Source: Pseudomonas sp. UBA2684 | Lineage (GTDB): Bacteria; Pseudomonadota; Gammaproteobacteria; Pseudomonadales; Pseudomonadaceae | Direction of reading: 5' to 3' | NCBI GenBank assembly: GCA_002354655.1 | Contig: DELY01000016.1 | Location: 27,244 to 91,243, forward strand | DNA length: 64,000 bases | Part shown: positions 8,794 through 16,847 of the stretch, piece after piece | Numbering within the stretch: position 1 is the stretch's first letter | How the letters are laid out: each line of letters starts with the position of its first letter | Notes under the pieces: generated by a model | Told to the model about the DNA's origin: nothing | The model's database searches: none | What the model saw: only the letters and a program-made list of their open reading frames with translations | Program-made: the position numbers and the translations under genes

Positions 8794-9654
8794 TTAGAAA
8801 CTCCCTTGCACGGACAGGTAGGCGCCGTTCTGCTGGTCCAGAGTGGCAATTTCGCCGAGGCGCGCATAGGCCAGTACCACGGCCAGGTGCTTGTTCGGGA
8901 AATAGCCAACGAACAGGTCGGCCCAGTCGCTTTCACCGGCGAAGCTGAGGTTGTCCGGTTTCTCGCGGTACTCCACGCCAACCGCCCACTGACGGTCGAG
9001 CAGCACCGCCACCGAGCCCTCCTTGAGCAGCGAATGCTTGTCGCGGCGGTCACCGCCAAACCCGAGCAGGCCCAGTTCGTTGGCCCGGCTGTAGCGCAGG
9101 CCAGCATTGAGCAGCAGGTTGTAGCCGAAGGCGCCACCGAGGATCAGCCGACTGGCCGTGACATAGCCCTCGGTGTCTTCGTTGCGCTCGGCACCGACCA
9201 GGCTGGGGATCAGAAAATCCTTCTGCCGCTTGTGCTGGATGCCCAGTGACACCTGCGGCAGGCGGTCATAGATCAGGTCGCCGAACATACGCACCTTGAC
9301 CCCGAAAATGTCCTGACTGAGGCTGTTTTCCGGCAGGCTGAGGCCGCGCGCGAGGTTACCCAGGTCGAAACGCTGACGCGCGTAGGACAGCTCCACACGG
9401 TTATCGAAGGAGGCCGCAACCCCCGCCACATCCAGGCGGTAGTCGCCAGTTTCGACACGGGTGGCGAACACGTCGGCGCCCCACTCGCCGCGCTCGCCAT
9501 AACCGGAGAGCACGGCCCAGGGGGTGATGCCGCCACCCGCGGCGCCCTCGATGCTGCTCGCGCCGCCGGTGGCCAGCAGACGGCCTTGATCACCCCAGCT
9601 CAGCCCTGAGCAGGCACAGAGCACGGCAAAACTGACGATTTGTGGATAGCGCAT
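8794..9654 (-). CDS. DUF3034 family envelope protein
   Basis: A 286-residue protein with a signal peptide (about 1-21, ending near SWGDQ) and a body rich in alternating beta strands with Gly, Tyr and aromatic residues, ending in Phe (LSVQGSF). This suggests an outer-membrane beta-barrel; I recognise it as DUF3034-like (GGASSIEGAAGGGITPWAVL near the N-terminus). The start at 9654 follows AGGGGAAC; 8 codons of upstream ORF lack a site. It lies between the EAL gene (7-base gap) and the truncated haemoglobin gene (2-base gap). No function is known to me. It could be a porin-like channel or anchor for the neighbouring periplasmic proteins, which is inference. Confidence 0.75.
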   Translation of the reverse strand: MRYPQIVSFAVLCACSGLSWGDQGRLLATGGASSIEGAAGGGITPWAVLSGYGERGEWGADVFATRVETGDYRLDVAGVAASFDNRVELSYARQRFDLGNLARGLSLPENSLSQDIFGVKVRMFGDLIYDRLPQVSLGIQHKRQKDFLIPSLVGAERNEDTEGYVTASRLILGGAFGYNLLLNAGLRYSRANELGLLGFGGDRRDKHSLLKEGSVAVLLDRQWAVGVEYREKPDNLSFAGESDWADLFVGYFPNKHLAVVLAYARLGEIATLDQQNGAYLSVQGSF

Positions 9655-9661
9655 AGTTCCC

Positions 9662-12001
9662 CTACACCATCGAAACAAAGGCGGTTAACGGCAACGCGAT
9701 CCAGGCCTCGAAGGCCTTGGCGGTCAGCGGCCGGCTGATCAGATAGCCCTGGGCCGTGTCGCACTGCCAGCGTTCGAGCAGGCGCAGGCTGCGCTCGAGT
9801 TCGACGCCTTCGGCAACCACCTTGAGTCCCAGGCTGTGGCTCATCTCGATGGTCGAACGCACGATCACCGAATCTTCGCTGGTATCGTCGAGGCAGCAGA
9901 TAAACGACTGGTCGATCTTCAGTTCTTGCACCGGCATGCGTTTGAGCTGGGTCAACGACGAGTAGCCGGTGCCGAAATCGTCCACCGACAGGCTGATGCC
10001 GCAATCGCGCAAACCATGCAGCACGCGCAAGGCCACGTCGGGGTTGAGCATCACCCCGCTTTCGGTGATCTCGAAGATCAGTTGCTCGGCCGGCACCTGG
10101 TATTTGCTCAGCAACTGAGCGACCCGCGCCGGCAGTTCGAGGTCGAGCAAATCTTCCGTGGAGATATTCAGCGACAGCTGCACGCGCAAACTGCGGCTGT
10201 TCCACTCATGCAACTGGCGTATGGACTCTTCGATGACCCAGGCAGTAAGCACCTGAATGCTGCCGGTGCGCTCGGCCAGCGGAATGAACTCGCCTGGCGA
10301 AACCATGCCCAACTGCGGGTGCTGCCAACGCAACAGGGCTTCGGCCTGACGCACCATGCCGGCACGGATGTCCAGCTTCGGCTGGTAATGCAGGAGCAAC
10401 TCGGCTTTTTCCGGCGCGCGGCGCAGGTCGCGAATCAAGCGGATCTGCCGCTGCTGGGCGGCATCGCGACCGCGTTGATAGACCTGCAAGCGGCCAGGCA
10501 ATTGCGCGGCATCCTGCATGGCGATACCCGCGCGGCGCAACAGATCGTCCGGGGTTGAGCCATCGACGGGATAAGCGGCGATGCCGATACGGCAATCCAG
10601 GGCGATGTCTACGGTGCCGACACGAAACGGCTTGAGCAGCAACTGGTGAATCTTGTCGCCGATGGCCACCGCGCTGTCGCTGTCGGTGTTTTCCAGGAGC
10701 AGCAAAAACTCGTCCGCCATCAACCGCGCCAGGCTGTCGCCAGGGCGCAGGGTCGCCAGTAAGCGCCGGCTGAGCTGCTGCATGGCCAAGTCGCCGCCAC
10801 CGGCCCCACAGCTCTCGCTGACCGCGCGCAAGTTGCCGACCCCCAGGTACAGCAGCGCCATCGGCCGCTCGGCGGTGATCGCACTGCCCAAGCGCTCCAG
10901 CGCCAAAGTGCGGTTGGGTAACCCGGTCAATCCATCGTGCAGGGCGTTATGCGCCAACTGCCGTTCGCGCTCGGCAATGCCCTGCTGCATGGCTTTGAAG
11001 GCCTTGGCCAGGCTGCCCAGTTCGTCGCTACGGTCGAGTTTCAGCGGCACCTGGTAATCGCCCTGACCGACCCGCTCGGCCACCGCAGCCAGTTGCCGCA
11101 CTGGCTGCGAGACCGTACGCGCCAGCAGCAGCGCGCCCCCCAAGGAAGCCAACAAGGCCACCAGGGCAATCAGCAGAATATCTTGATCGAGTGGGGCAAA
11201 CGCCTCCTGCGCTTCGTTCAACGAGCGGTGCAGCAGGGCCTTGACTTGAAAACCCGGTCCGCTGGCGAGCACCAGACGCTGGCCCAGGTAGCGTTCGGCG
11301 CCGATCTGCATGACGCGGTCCTGCTCACGCCCATCCTCGCTCATGTCCTGCTGCAACTGCGCCTGGGACACAGTCGGCAAGGTGCTGATCCAGATCGTCG
11401 GAGCATCATCCTGCTGGGCCACCAGAGTCAGCTCCAGGTGGGTCAACTCGCGCAACTCGCGGGCAAAACTTGCATCGACCTGAAAACCCATCATGACCCG
11501 CGCGATCGGCAAGGGCGCAGTGACGGTCGCCTGCACCAGCAGGTAGATTTTGTCGGCGATTGGCATGAGGAAGGTCTGCACGCCTTCGCGCTGATGCGCA
11601 ATCACCTGCGAACTCAAGCGCGTGGCGGTCTGCCCGGTAATCTGCGCATCGGTGCTGACGTCGAGACGACCGTCGAGGCCAAACATCATCACCACGCTGG
11701 CATTGATCCGCGCACCGTGGTTACCCAGCGCCGAGCGGATGGTCTCGGCATCGCCGCTGGCCACCGCATCCTTGAAGCCAAAGTCGGCGGCAAGCACTTG
11801 CGCCGCGTCATGCAGCTGCCGGCTGCGCACCTCCAGCAGTTGCTCGAAGACCCGCGTACCGACTTCCAACTGCTCGTGGGCCTGGCTGCGCACGGCCACA
11901 TTGGTGGCGGTTTGCACGGCGAAATACAAAGCCCCCACCACCACCGAGAGCAGCAGGATCAGTACCGTGGCGATGCGCGCCTGGAAGCTATTGCGCAGCA
12001 T
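9662..12001 (-). CDS. Membrane c-di-GMP phosphodiesterase (HAMP, degenerate GGDEF, EAL)
   Basis: A 779-residue inner-membrane signalling protein: TM1 (about 10-30), a periplasmic sensor of about 240 residues that looks Cache-like, TM2 (about 274-296), HAMP (about 295-345), GGDEF-like domain (about 350-510) and EAL domain (about 520-775). The GGDEF motif is degraded to MADEF (428-432), so cyclase activity is unlikely. The EAL signature EALLRW (554-559) and the loop DDFGTGYSSL are intact, predicting hydrolysis of c-di-GMP. The start at 12001 overlaps the end of the cupredoxin gene by 14 bases, indicating translational coupling; the upstream ORF extension lies inside that gene. The sensor ligand is unknown; operon partners suggest a copper-, haem- or redox-linked signal, as inference. 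Confidence 0.88.
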   Translation of the reverse strand: MLRNSFQARIATVLILLLSVVVGALYFAVQTATNVAVRSQAHEQLEVGTRVFEQLLEVRSRQLHDAAQVLAADFGFKDAVASGDAETIRSALGNHGARINASVVMMFGLDGRLDVSTDAQITGQTATRLSSQVIAHQREGVQTFLMPIADKIYLLVQATVTAPLPIARVMMGFQVDASFARELRELTHLELTLVAQQDDAPTIWISTLPTVSQAQLQQDMSEDGREQDRVMQIGAERYLGQRLVLASGPGFQVKALLHRSLNEAQEAFAPLDQDILLIALVALLASLGGALLLARTVSQPVRQLAAVAERVGQGDYQVPLKLDRSDELGSLAKAFKAMQQGIAERERQLAHNALHDGLTGLPNRTLALERLGSAITAERPMALLYLGVGNLRAVSESCGAGGGDLAMQQLSRRLLATLRPGDSLARLMADEFLLLLENTDSDSAVAIGDKIHQLLLKPFRVGTVDIALDCRIGIAAYPVDGSTPDDLLRRAGIAMQDAAQLPGRLQVYQRGRDAAQQRQIRLIRDLRRAPEKAELLLHYQPKLDIRAGMVRQAEALLRWQHPQLGMVSPGEFIPLAERTGSIQVLTAWVIEESIRQLHEWNSRSLRVQLSLNISTEDLLDLELPARVAQLLSKYQVPAEQLIFEITESGVMLNPDVALRVLHGLRDCGISLSVDDFGTGYSSLTQLKRMPVQELKIDQSFICCLDDTSEDSVIVRSTIEMSHSLGLKVVAEGVELERSLRLLERWQCDTAQGYLISRPLTAKAFEAWIALPLTAFVSMV

Positions 12002-12680
12002 CGCGTGTCGCTTTCTTGAACGCATCGCCGAAGGCACTCGGCGCTGCTGCCGCAGGTGCGGCATTGGCGGTTGCCTGCATATCCAGGACAAACCGCTGCT
12101 GCGCACCCGATGCCGTCACCTGTAACTCGGCGCCTGGCTGCGGCAGCATCTGCGGCGTTTGCGGGTGCCACAGCGTGACCGCATAACGTCCTGCCGGCAG
12201 TTGCTCGACATTCAGCTTGCCCTGCGCGTCGCTCACGGCGAACCAGGGGTCGTCGGTGATGTAGACATAGCCGACCATCCAGTCGTGGATATTGCAGCCG
12301 AGCACGACCACGCCGGGCTTATCGAACTGCACCGGCTCGCTCGGCGTGCCTTGATACAGGCGCAGCTCGAAGCGTTTGGCTGGGGAAAAGGAGTACACAT
12401 GGTGGCGAATGTTGTCGCTGTTGGGGAAAGCCACCGATGTACCGGTGCGCACCGCCAACACGTTCGGCACGAACTGTTGCGCCTGTTGATCCATGATGGC
12501 TTTGGCTGGCGCAGCTTCCGCGCCTAACGGCCCGCGTAGCGTCAATACCGCATTGGCCAGCGGCTGCCCTTGGGCGTCGACTAATTCGGCCTGCAAGCTG
12601 GCCGCCCAGAGCACCGGGCTGAGGGCACAGAAAACGCCCAGCACAGCGGTGCGCAATGGGTTGAGGAAATGCGTTGTCAT
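11988..12680 (-). CDS. Periplasmic cupredoxin-like protein (methylamine-utilisation type)
   Basis: A 230-residue secreted protein (signal peptide about 1-27, LSPVLWAAS) with a plastocyanin-like copper fold. Candidate type 1 copper ligands are His93 or His94 (NIRHHVYSF), Cys129, His132 and Met135 (GCNIHDWM). A carboxypeptidase-regulatory-like segment follows (about 150-185), and the tail is Ala-rich. Such proteins are often labelled methylamine utilization protein, but no methylamine genes are present. It is the first gene of a four-gene operon and overlaps the EAL gene by 14 bases. The start at 12680 has GAGTGA upstream; 11 codons of ORF before it lack a site. It may carry electrons or copper, or report copper/redox state to the EAL sensor (inference). 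Confidence 0.8.
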   Translation of the reverse strand: MTTHFLNPLRTAVLGVFCALSPVLWAASLQAELVDAQGQPLANAVLTLRGPLGAEAAPAKAIMDQQAQQFVPNVLAVRTGTSVAFPNSDNIRHHVYSFSPAKRFELRLYQGTPSEPVQFDKPGVVVLGCNIHDWMVGYVYITDDPWFAVSDAQGKLNVEQLPAGRYAVTLWHPQTPQMLPQPGAELQVTASGAQQRFVLDMQATANAAPAAAAPSAFGDAFKKATRDAAQ

Positions 12681-12877
12681 GCTGATCACTCGTGCTCGGC
12701 CCTGGCCGCGCACTCCAAGAGGAATACATGCCGTCCTGGCAACCTTGTACGTCGGTGCTGAGCAGATTAGCTGGGAGTGCCGAGAAGATCACGTTTTAGC
12801 GCTGTATAGGCAAGCGAAACCCGCGGCCCACCCAGTGGGGCTGGCTCAATACAGTCGCAAGATGTTGCCGCGATGGG

Positions 12878-13630
12878 CTATTCGGCGCCGCGCAGGCGCT
12901 TGGGGGTCAACCCCAGGTAGCGGCGCATGGCCGTGGTCAAGGCACTTTGGCTGGAAAAACCGCATTCTTCGGCGATGCGAATCAGCGGTAGAGCGCTCTC
13001 GCGCAGCAACCGGGCGGCACGGTCGAGACGGGTTTTCAACAGGTACTGGTGTGGCGTCAGGCCGACGCTGTCCTTGAATTGCGCATGGAAATGGCTGGGG
13101 CTGAGGCAGGCGACCTGCGCCAGTTCGGCGACGCTGATACGCCGCGCCAGGTGCTCGCCAATATAGGCATCCAGCCGCTCCAGGTTCAGCGTACCGAGCA
13201 GCCGTGGCGCTTGTTCGCCGAACAGGCGCAGGTGCAATGCCCGCAACAACACGCCGCCAAGCGAGCGCGCCAACAGCGGGTCGCTGCCGTAGCGCTCGAG
13301 TTCGGCACCGGCGTAGCTGAGCAGGTTCTGGAAATCCGCGTCCAACTGGGGGTAACGCGGAGTCTCGAACAGGTGCGTGAGCAATTCCAGGTCTTCACTG
13401 GAGATGCCCTGCTCGTCCAGGTCGACGATCAACATGCGGTTGTCGCCCATGCCGGCGAACTGGTGATCGGCATCGCCCGGCACCAGGCAGGCGCGCATGC
13501 GGCACACCTCGCCGCCCCGACCATTGACCTCGAACTCGGCACGACCGGACAACGACAGCACCAATTGATGATGGTCGTGGGTATGTTCGTGGGCTTGGTC
13601 GGCCAGACGGATCAGGCGGGCTTTGAGCAT
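12878..13630 (-). CDS. pruR: AraC-family regulator, PruR-like
   Basis: A 250-residue AraC/XylS protein: N-terminal cupin-type sensor (about 1-130, HDHHQLVLSLSGRAEFEV) and C-terminal double helix-turn-helix (about 150-250; ISVAELAQVACLSPSHFHAQ and ALPLIRIAEECGFSSQSA). It is divergent from the asrA-type Lon gene, with icp beyond. In P. aeruginosa that arrangement surrounds PruR (PA0780), the activator of proline catabolism, close to putA. Here 7.7 kb separate it from putA. The symbol rests on this remembered synteny, not on a recognised signature; other AraC functions are possible. The start at 13630 is the first plausible Met. Confidence 0.65.
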   Translation of the reverse strand: MLKARLIRLADQAHEHTHDHHQLVLSLSGRAEFEVNGRGGEVCRMRACLVPGDADHQFAGMGDNRMLIVDLDEQGISSEDLELLTHLFETPRYPQLDADFQNLLSYAGAELERYGSDPLLARSLGGVLLRALHLRLFGEQAPRLLGTLNLERLDAYIGEHLARRISVAELAQVACLSPSHFHAQFKDSVGLTPHQYLLKTRLDRAARLLRESALPLIRIAEECGFSSQSALTTAMRRYLGLTPKRLRGAE

Positions 13631-13806
13631 GGCAACGGCAACCCTGGTGGGAATGGCGGCACTTTACCCTTTTGTCCGGAAAAACTGCAGCCTGCACGAC
13701 AAATGGCCTGCAACAGCGCGCATCGTGCATGCAAACGCCTCGCCCAAGCGGCCCGCGCACACGCATGCTGCAACACTGATTAACGCCCTATGTCCCGGCT
13801 ATTCGA

Positions 13807-13835
13807 TTGAAAAACCCCGCGCATCGCCCCATGTA
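13807..13835 (+). promoter_or_regulatory. Heat-shock (sigma-32) promoter of the Lon gene
   Basis: TTGAAA (13807-13812), a 14-base spacer and CCCCATGTA (13827-13835) match the sigma-32 consensus CTTGAAA-N11-15-CCCCATnTA almost perfectly. It lies about 30 bases upstream of the asrA start, which gives a short leader. Confidence 0.85.
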
Positions 13836-13863
13836 ACACTCAACGAGCCATTACAGGTGCCGC

Positions 13864-16260
13864 ATGAACGATCAACAGGACATTGAAACCGTCGCCGAGC
13901 AAACCAGCCAGGGCAGCCACAGCCTGGTGCTGCCCGGCCAACAATTGCCGGACAAGCTGTATGTGATCCCGATTCACAACCGGCCGTTCTTTCCTGCGCA
14001 AGTGCTGCCGGTCATCGTCAACGAGGAGCACTGGGCGGAAACCCTGGAATTGGTGAGCAACACCGAGCACCGCTGCCTGGCACTGTTTTACGTCGATCAG
14101 CCCGTCACCGATCCGCGCCACTTCGATACGGCCAGCCTGCCGGAGCACGGCACCCTGGTGCGCATACACCATGTCAGCCGCGGTGACGGCAAGCTGCAGT
14201 TCGTCGCCCAGGGCCTGGACCGCGTGCGCATCCGTGGCTGGCTCAAGCACCACCGCCCGCCCTATCTGGCTGAAGTGGAATACCCACGCAACGCCAGTGA
14301 CGGCCGTGACGAGGTCAAGGCCTACGGCATGGCCCTGATCAACGTGATCAAGGAACTGCTGCCGCTCAACCCGCTGTACAGCGAAGAGCTGAAGAACTAC
14401 CTCAATCGCTTCAGCCCCAACCAGCCGTCGCCGCTCACCGACTTCGCCGCGGCGCTGACTACCGCGCCGGCCAATGTGTTGCAGGAAGTGCTGGACACCG
14501 TACCGATCCTCAAGCGCATGGAGAAGGTGCTACCGCTGCTGCGCAAGGAGGTGGAAGTCGCTCGTCTGCAGAACGAGCTGTCCGCCGAGGTCAACCGCAA
14601 GGTCGGTGAGCATCAGCGCGATTTCTTCCTCAAGGAACAGCTGAAAATCATCCAGCACGAACTGGGCATCACCAAGGATGACCGTAGCGCCGATGCCGAG
14701 CAGTTCCAGCAGCGCCTGACGGGCAAGAACTTGCCCGAGCAGGCACGCAAGCGTATCGACGAAGAACTTAACAAGCTGTCGATCCTCGAAACCGGCTCGC
14801 CGGAATACGCGGTCACGCGCAATTACCTGGACTGGGCCACCGCCCTGCCGTGGGGCGTATACGGCAAGGACAAGCTCGACCTGAAACACGCCCGCCGGGT
14901 GCTCGACCACCACCACGCCGGTATGGACGACATCAAGGAGCGGATCACCGAATTCCTCGCGGTCGGCGCCTTCAAAGGCGAGATTGCCGGCTCCATCGTG
15001 CTGCTGGTCGGCCCCCCTGGCGTCGGCAAAACCAGCATCGGCAAATCCATCGCCGAATCCCTCGGCCGACCGTTCTACCGTTTCAGCGTGGGCGGCATGC
15101 GTGACGAAGCGGAGATCAAGGGCCACCGCCGCACCTATATCGGTGCCCTGCCGGGCAAGCTGGTGCAGGCGCTGAAAGAAGTCGAGGTGATGAACCCGGT
15201 GATCATGCTCGACGAGATCGACAAACTCGGTGCCAGCTACCAAGGCGACCCGGCCTCGGCATTGCTGGAAACCCTCGACCCGGAGCAGAACGTCGAATTC
15301 CTCGACCACTATCTGGACCTGCGCCTGGACCTGTCCAAGGTGCTGTTCATCTGCACCGCCAACACCCTGGACTCGATTCCCGGCCCGCTGCTCGACCGCA
15401 TGGAAGTGATTCGCCTGTCCGGCTATATCACCGAAGAAAAACAGGCCATTGCCAAGCGCCACCTGTGGCCCAAGCAGCTGGAAAAGGCCGGCGTACCGAA
15501 AAATCGCCTGAGCATCAGCGATCCTGCACTGAAAGCGCTGATTGAAGGCTACGCCCGCGAGGCCGGAGTGCGACAACTGGAAAAGCAGCTCGGCAAGCTG
15601 GTGCGCAAGGCGGTGGTCAAACTGCTCGACGCCCCCGACAGCCGCATCAAGATCGGCCCGAAAGACCTGGAGGCATACCTCGGCATGCCGGTATTCCGCC
15701 GTGAACAGGTGCTCTCCGGCGTCGGGGTCATCACCGGGCTGGCGTGGACCAGCATGGGCGGTGCCACTCTGCCGATCGAGGCGACGCGCATTCATACGCT
15801 GAACCGTGGCTTCAAGCTGACCGGGCAGCTGGGCGAGGTGATGAAGGAATCCGCAGAGATCGCCCACAGCTACATCAGCTCGCACCTGAAGCAGTATGGC
15901 GGCGAGCCGAGCTTTTTCGACCAGGCGTTTATCCACCTGCACGTGCCGGAAGGCGCCACCCCCAAGGACGGCCCCAGCGCCGGCGTGACCATGGCCAGCG
16001 CCCTGCTCTCGGTGGCGCGCAACCAGGCGCCGAAAAAAGGCGTGGCCATGACCGGCGAACTGACCCTCACCGGCCAGGTGCTGCCGATTGGCGGGGTACG
16101 CGAGAAAGTCATCGCGGCGCGGCGGCAGAAAATCTTCGAGCTGATCCTGCCGGAGGCCAACCGCGGTTCCTATGAAGAACTGCCGGATTACCTCAAGGAC
16201 GGCCTGACGGTGCACTTCGCCAAACGCTACAACGATGTGGCCAAGGTATTGTTCGACTGA
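13864..16260 (+). CDS. asrA: ATP-dependent Lon-type protease (AsrA)
   Basis: A 798-residue cytoplasmic LonA-type protease: N-terminal LON substrate domain (about 30-225), AAA+ module with Walker A GPPGVGKT (383-390), and a proteolytic domain with the Ser705/Lys748 dyad (PKDGPSAGV; REKVIAAR). Pseudomonas carry two Lon paralogues. This one, next to pruR and icp, corresponds to AsrA (PA0779), described as a heat- and aminoglycoside-induced stress protease; the housekeeping lon sits beside clpX/hupB, which are absent here. The near-consensus sigma-32 promoter supports heat-shock control. It is divergent from the AraC gene and followed by icp. Confidence 0.9.
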   Translation: MNDQQDIETVAEQTSQGSHSLVLPGQQLPDKLYVIPIHNRPFFPAQVLPVIVNEEHWAETLELVSNTEHRCLALFYVDQPVTDPRHFDTASLPEHGTLVRIHHVSRGDGKLQFVAQGLDRVRIRGWLKHHRPPYLAEVEYPRNASDGRDEVKAYGMALINVIKELLPLNPLYSEELKNYLNRFSPNQPSPLTDFAAALTTAPANVLQEVLDTVPILKRMEKVLPLLRKEVEVARLQNELSAEVNRKVGEHQRDFFLKEQLKIIQHELGITKDDRSADAEQFQQRLTGKNLPEQARKRIDEELNKLSILETGSPEYAVTRNYLDWATALPWGVYGKDKLDLKHARRVLDHHHAGMDDIKERITEFLAVGAFKGEIAGSIVLLVGPPGVGKTSIGKSIAESLGRPFYRFSVGGMRDEAEIKGHRRTYIGALPGKLVQALKEVEVMNPVIMLDEIDKLGASYQGDPASALLETLDPEQNVEFLDHYLDLRLDLSKVLFICTANTLDSIPGPLLDRMEVIRLSGYITEEKQAIAKRHLWPKQLEKAGVPKNRLSISDPALKALIEGYAREAGVRQLEKQLGKLVRKAVVKLLDAPDSRIKIGPKDLEAYLGMPVFRREQVLSGVGVITGLAWTSMGGATLPIEATRIHTLNRGFKLTGQLGEVMKESAEIAHSYISSHLKQYGGEPSFFDQAFIHLHVPEGATPKDGPSAGVTMASALLSVARNQAPKKGVAMTGELTLTGQVLPIGGVREKVIAARRQKIFELILPEANRGSYEELPDYLKDGLTVHFAKRYNDVAKVLFD

Positions 16261-16375
16261 ACCTGCTCGACTCCGCCGGGCGGCTTTAGCCCACCCGGCT
16301 GCCGTGCCAATGGGTTACGCCCGGCGCTACACAAACGCTATGCTGGCAGGCCTTTGCCGATCACTGGAGCCATCG

Positions 16376-16768
16376 ATGAGCCCTGCCCACCGCCTCTTAC
16401 TGCCGCTCGCCCTCGCCCTGCTGAGCGCCTGTGCGCACCAGCCCGGCAGCCTTACGGTGCAGCAGCAAAGCCAGTGCCCGCTGAACCTGCACAGCGGCCA
16501 GCAACTGGTGCTGACCCTGCCAAGCAACCCCACCACCGGTTTTCGCTGGGTACTGCGCGACGGTGCCGAAAGCGTGCTCACCAGCCTCGGCCCAGAGGTC
16601 TACAGCAACCCGGAGGACGCCGGTCTGATTGGCAGTGCCGGACAATCCACCTGGCGCTTTGCGGTCAAGCAAGCCGGTAGCGGGCATCTGCTGCTGACCT
16701 ATCAGCGCCCGTGGGAAACCGAGGTGGCGCCGGCAGAAACCTTCGATTGCCAAGTAAAGGCGAAGTAA
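16376..16768 (+). CDS. icp: Chagasin/ICP-type cysteine peptidase inhibitor lipoprotein
   Basis: A 130-residue protein with a lipoprotein signal (LLSAC, Cys19) and the chagasin fold signatures NPTTGF (51-56) and RPWE (111-114); the middle loop reads IGSAGQS in place of the common GxGG form. Members inhibit papain-family peptidases, and P. aeruginosa ICP (PA0778) is the syntenic relative. Lipidation predicts a periplasmic or outer-membrane location. The ATG at 16376 follows CTGGAG; the longer upstream reading frame overlaps the asrA end and lacks a site. It probably has its own promoter or reads through from asrA 115 bases upstream. Confidence 0.88.
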   Translation: MSPAHRLLLPLALALLSACAHQPGSLTVQQQSQCPLNLHSGQQLVLTLPSNPTTGFRWVLRDGAESVLTSLGPEVYSNPEDAGLIGSAGQSTWRFAVKQAGSGHLLLTYQRPWETEVAPAETFDCQVKAK

Positions 16769-16847
16769 CCGCTCAGCTGTTTACTTAAGCCGCAACCTGC
16801 GCCGGCAGCAAACCTCGGCGCCCACCCGCCAACACGCATGCCGCCGC

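Noticed and set aside
11988-12680. Methylamine utilisation pathway
   Set aside because: Only a cupredoxin-like protein of the family is present; no methylamine dehydrogenase or maturation genes occur in the window.
14530-16215. A 561-codon minus-strand frame across asrA
   Set aside because: Antisense shadow of a well-supported Lon-type gene; no motif, no start signal.
13864-16260. Annotation as the housekeeping lon gene
   Set aside because: The housekeeping lon is flanked by clpX and hupB. This gene lies with an AraC regulator and icp, matching asrA, and has a strong heat-shock promoter.
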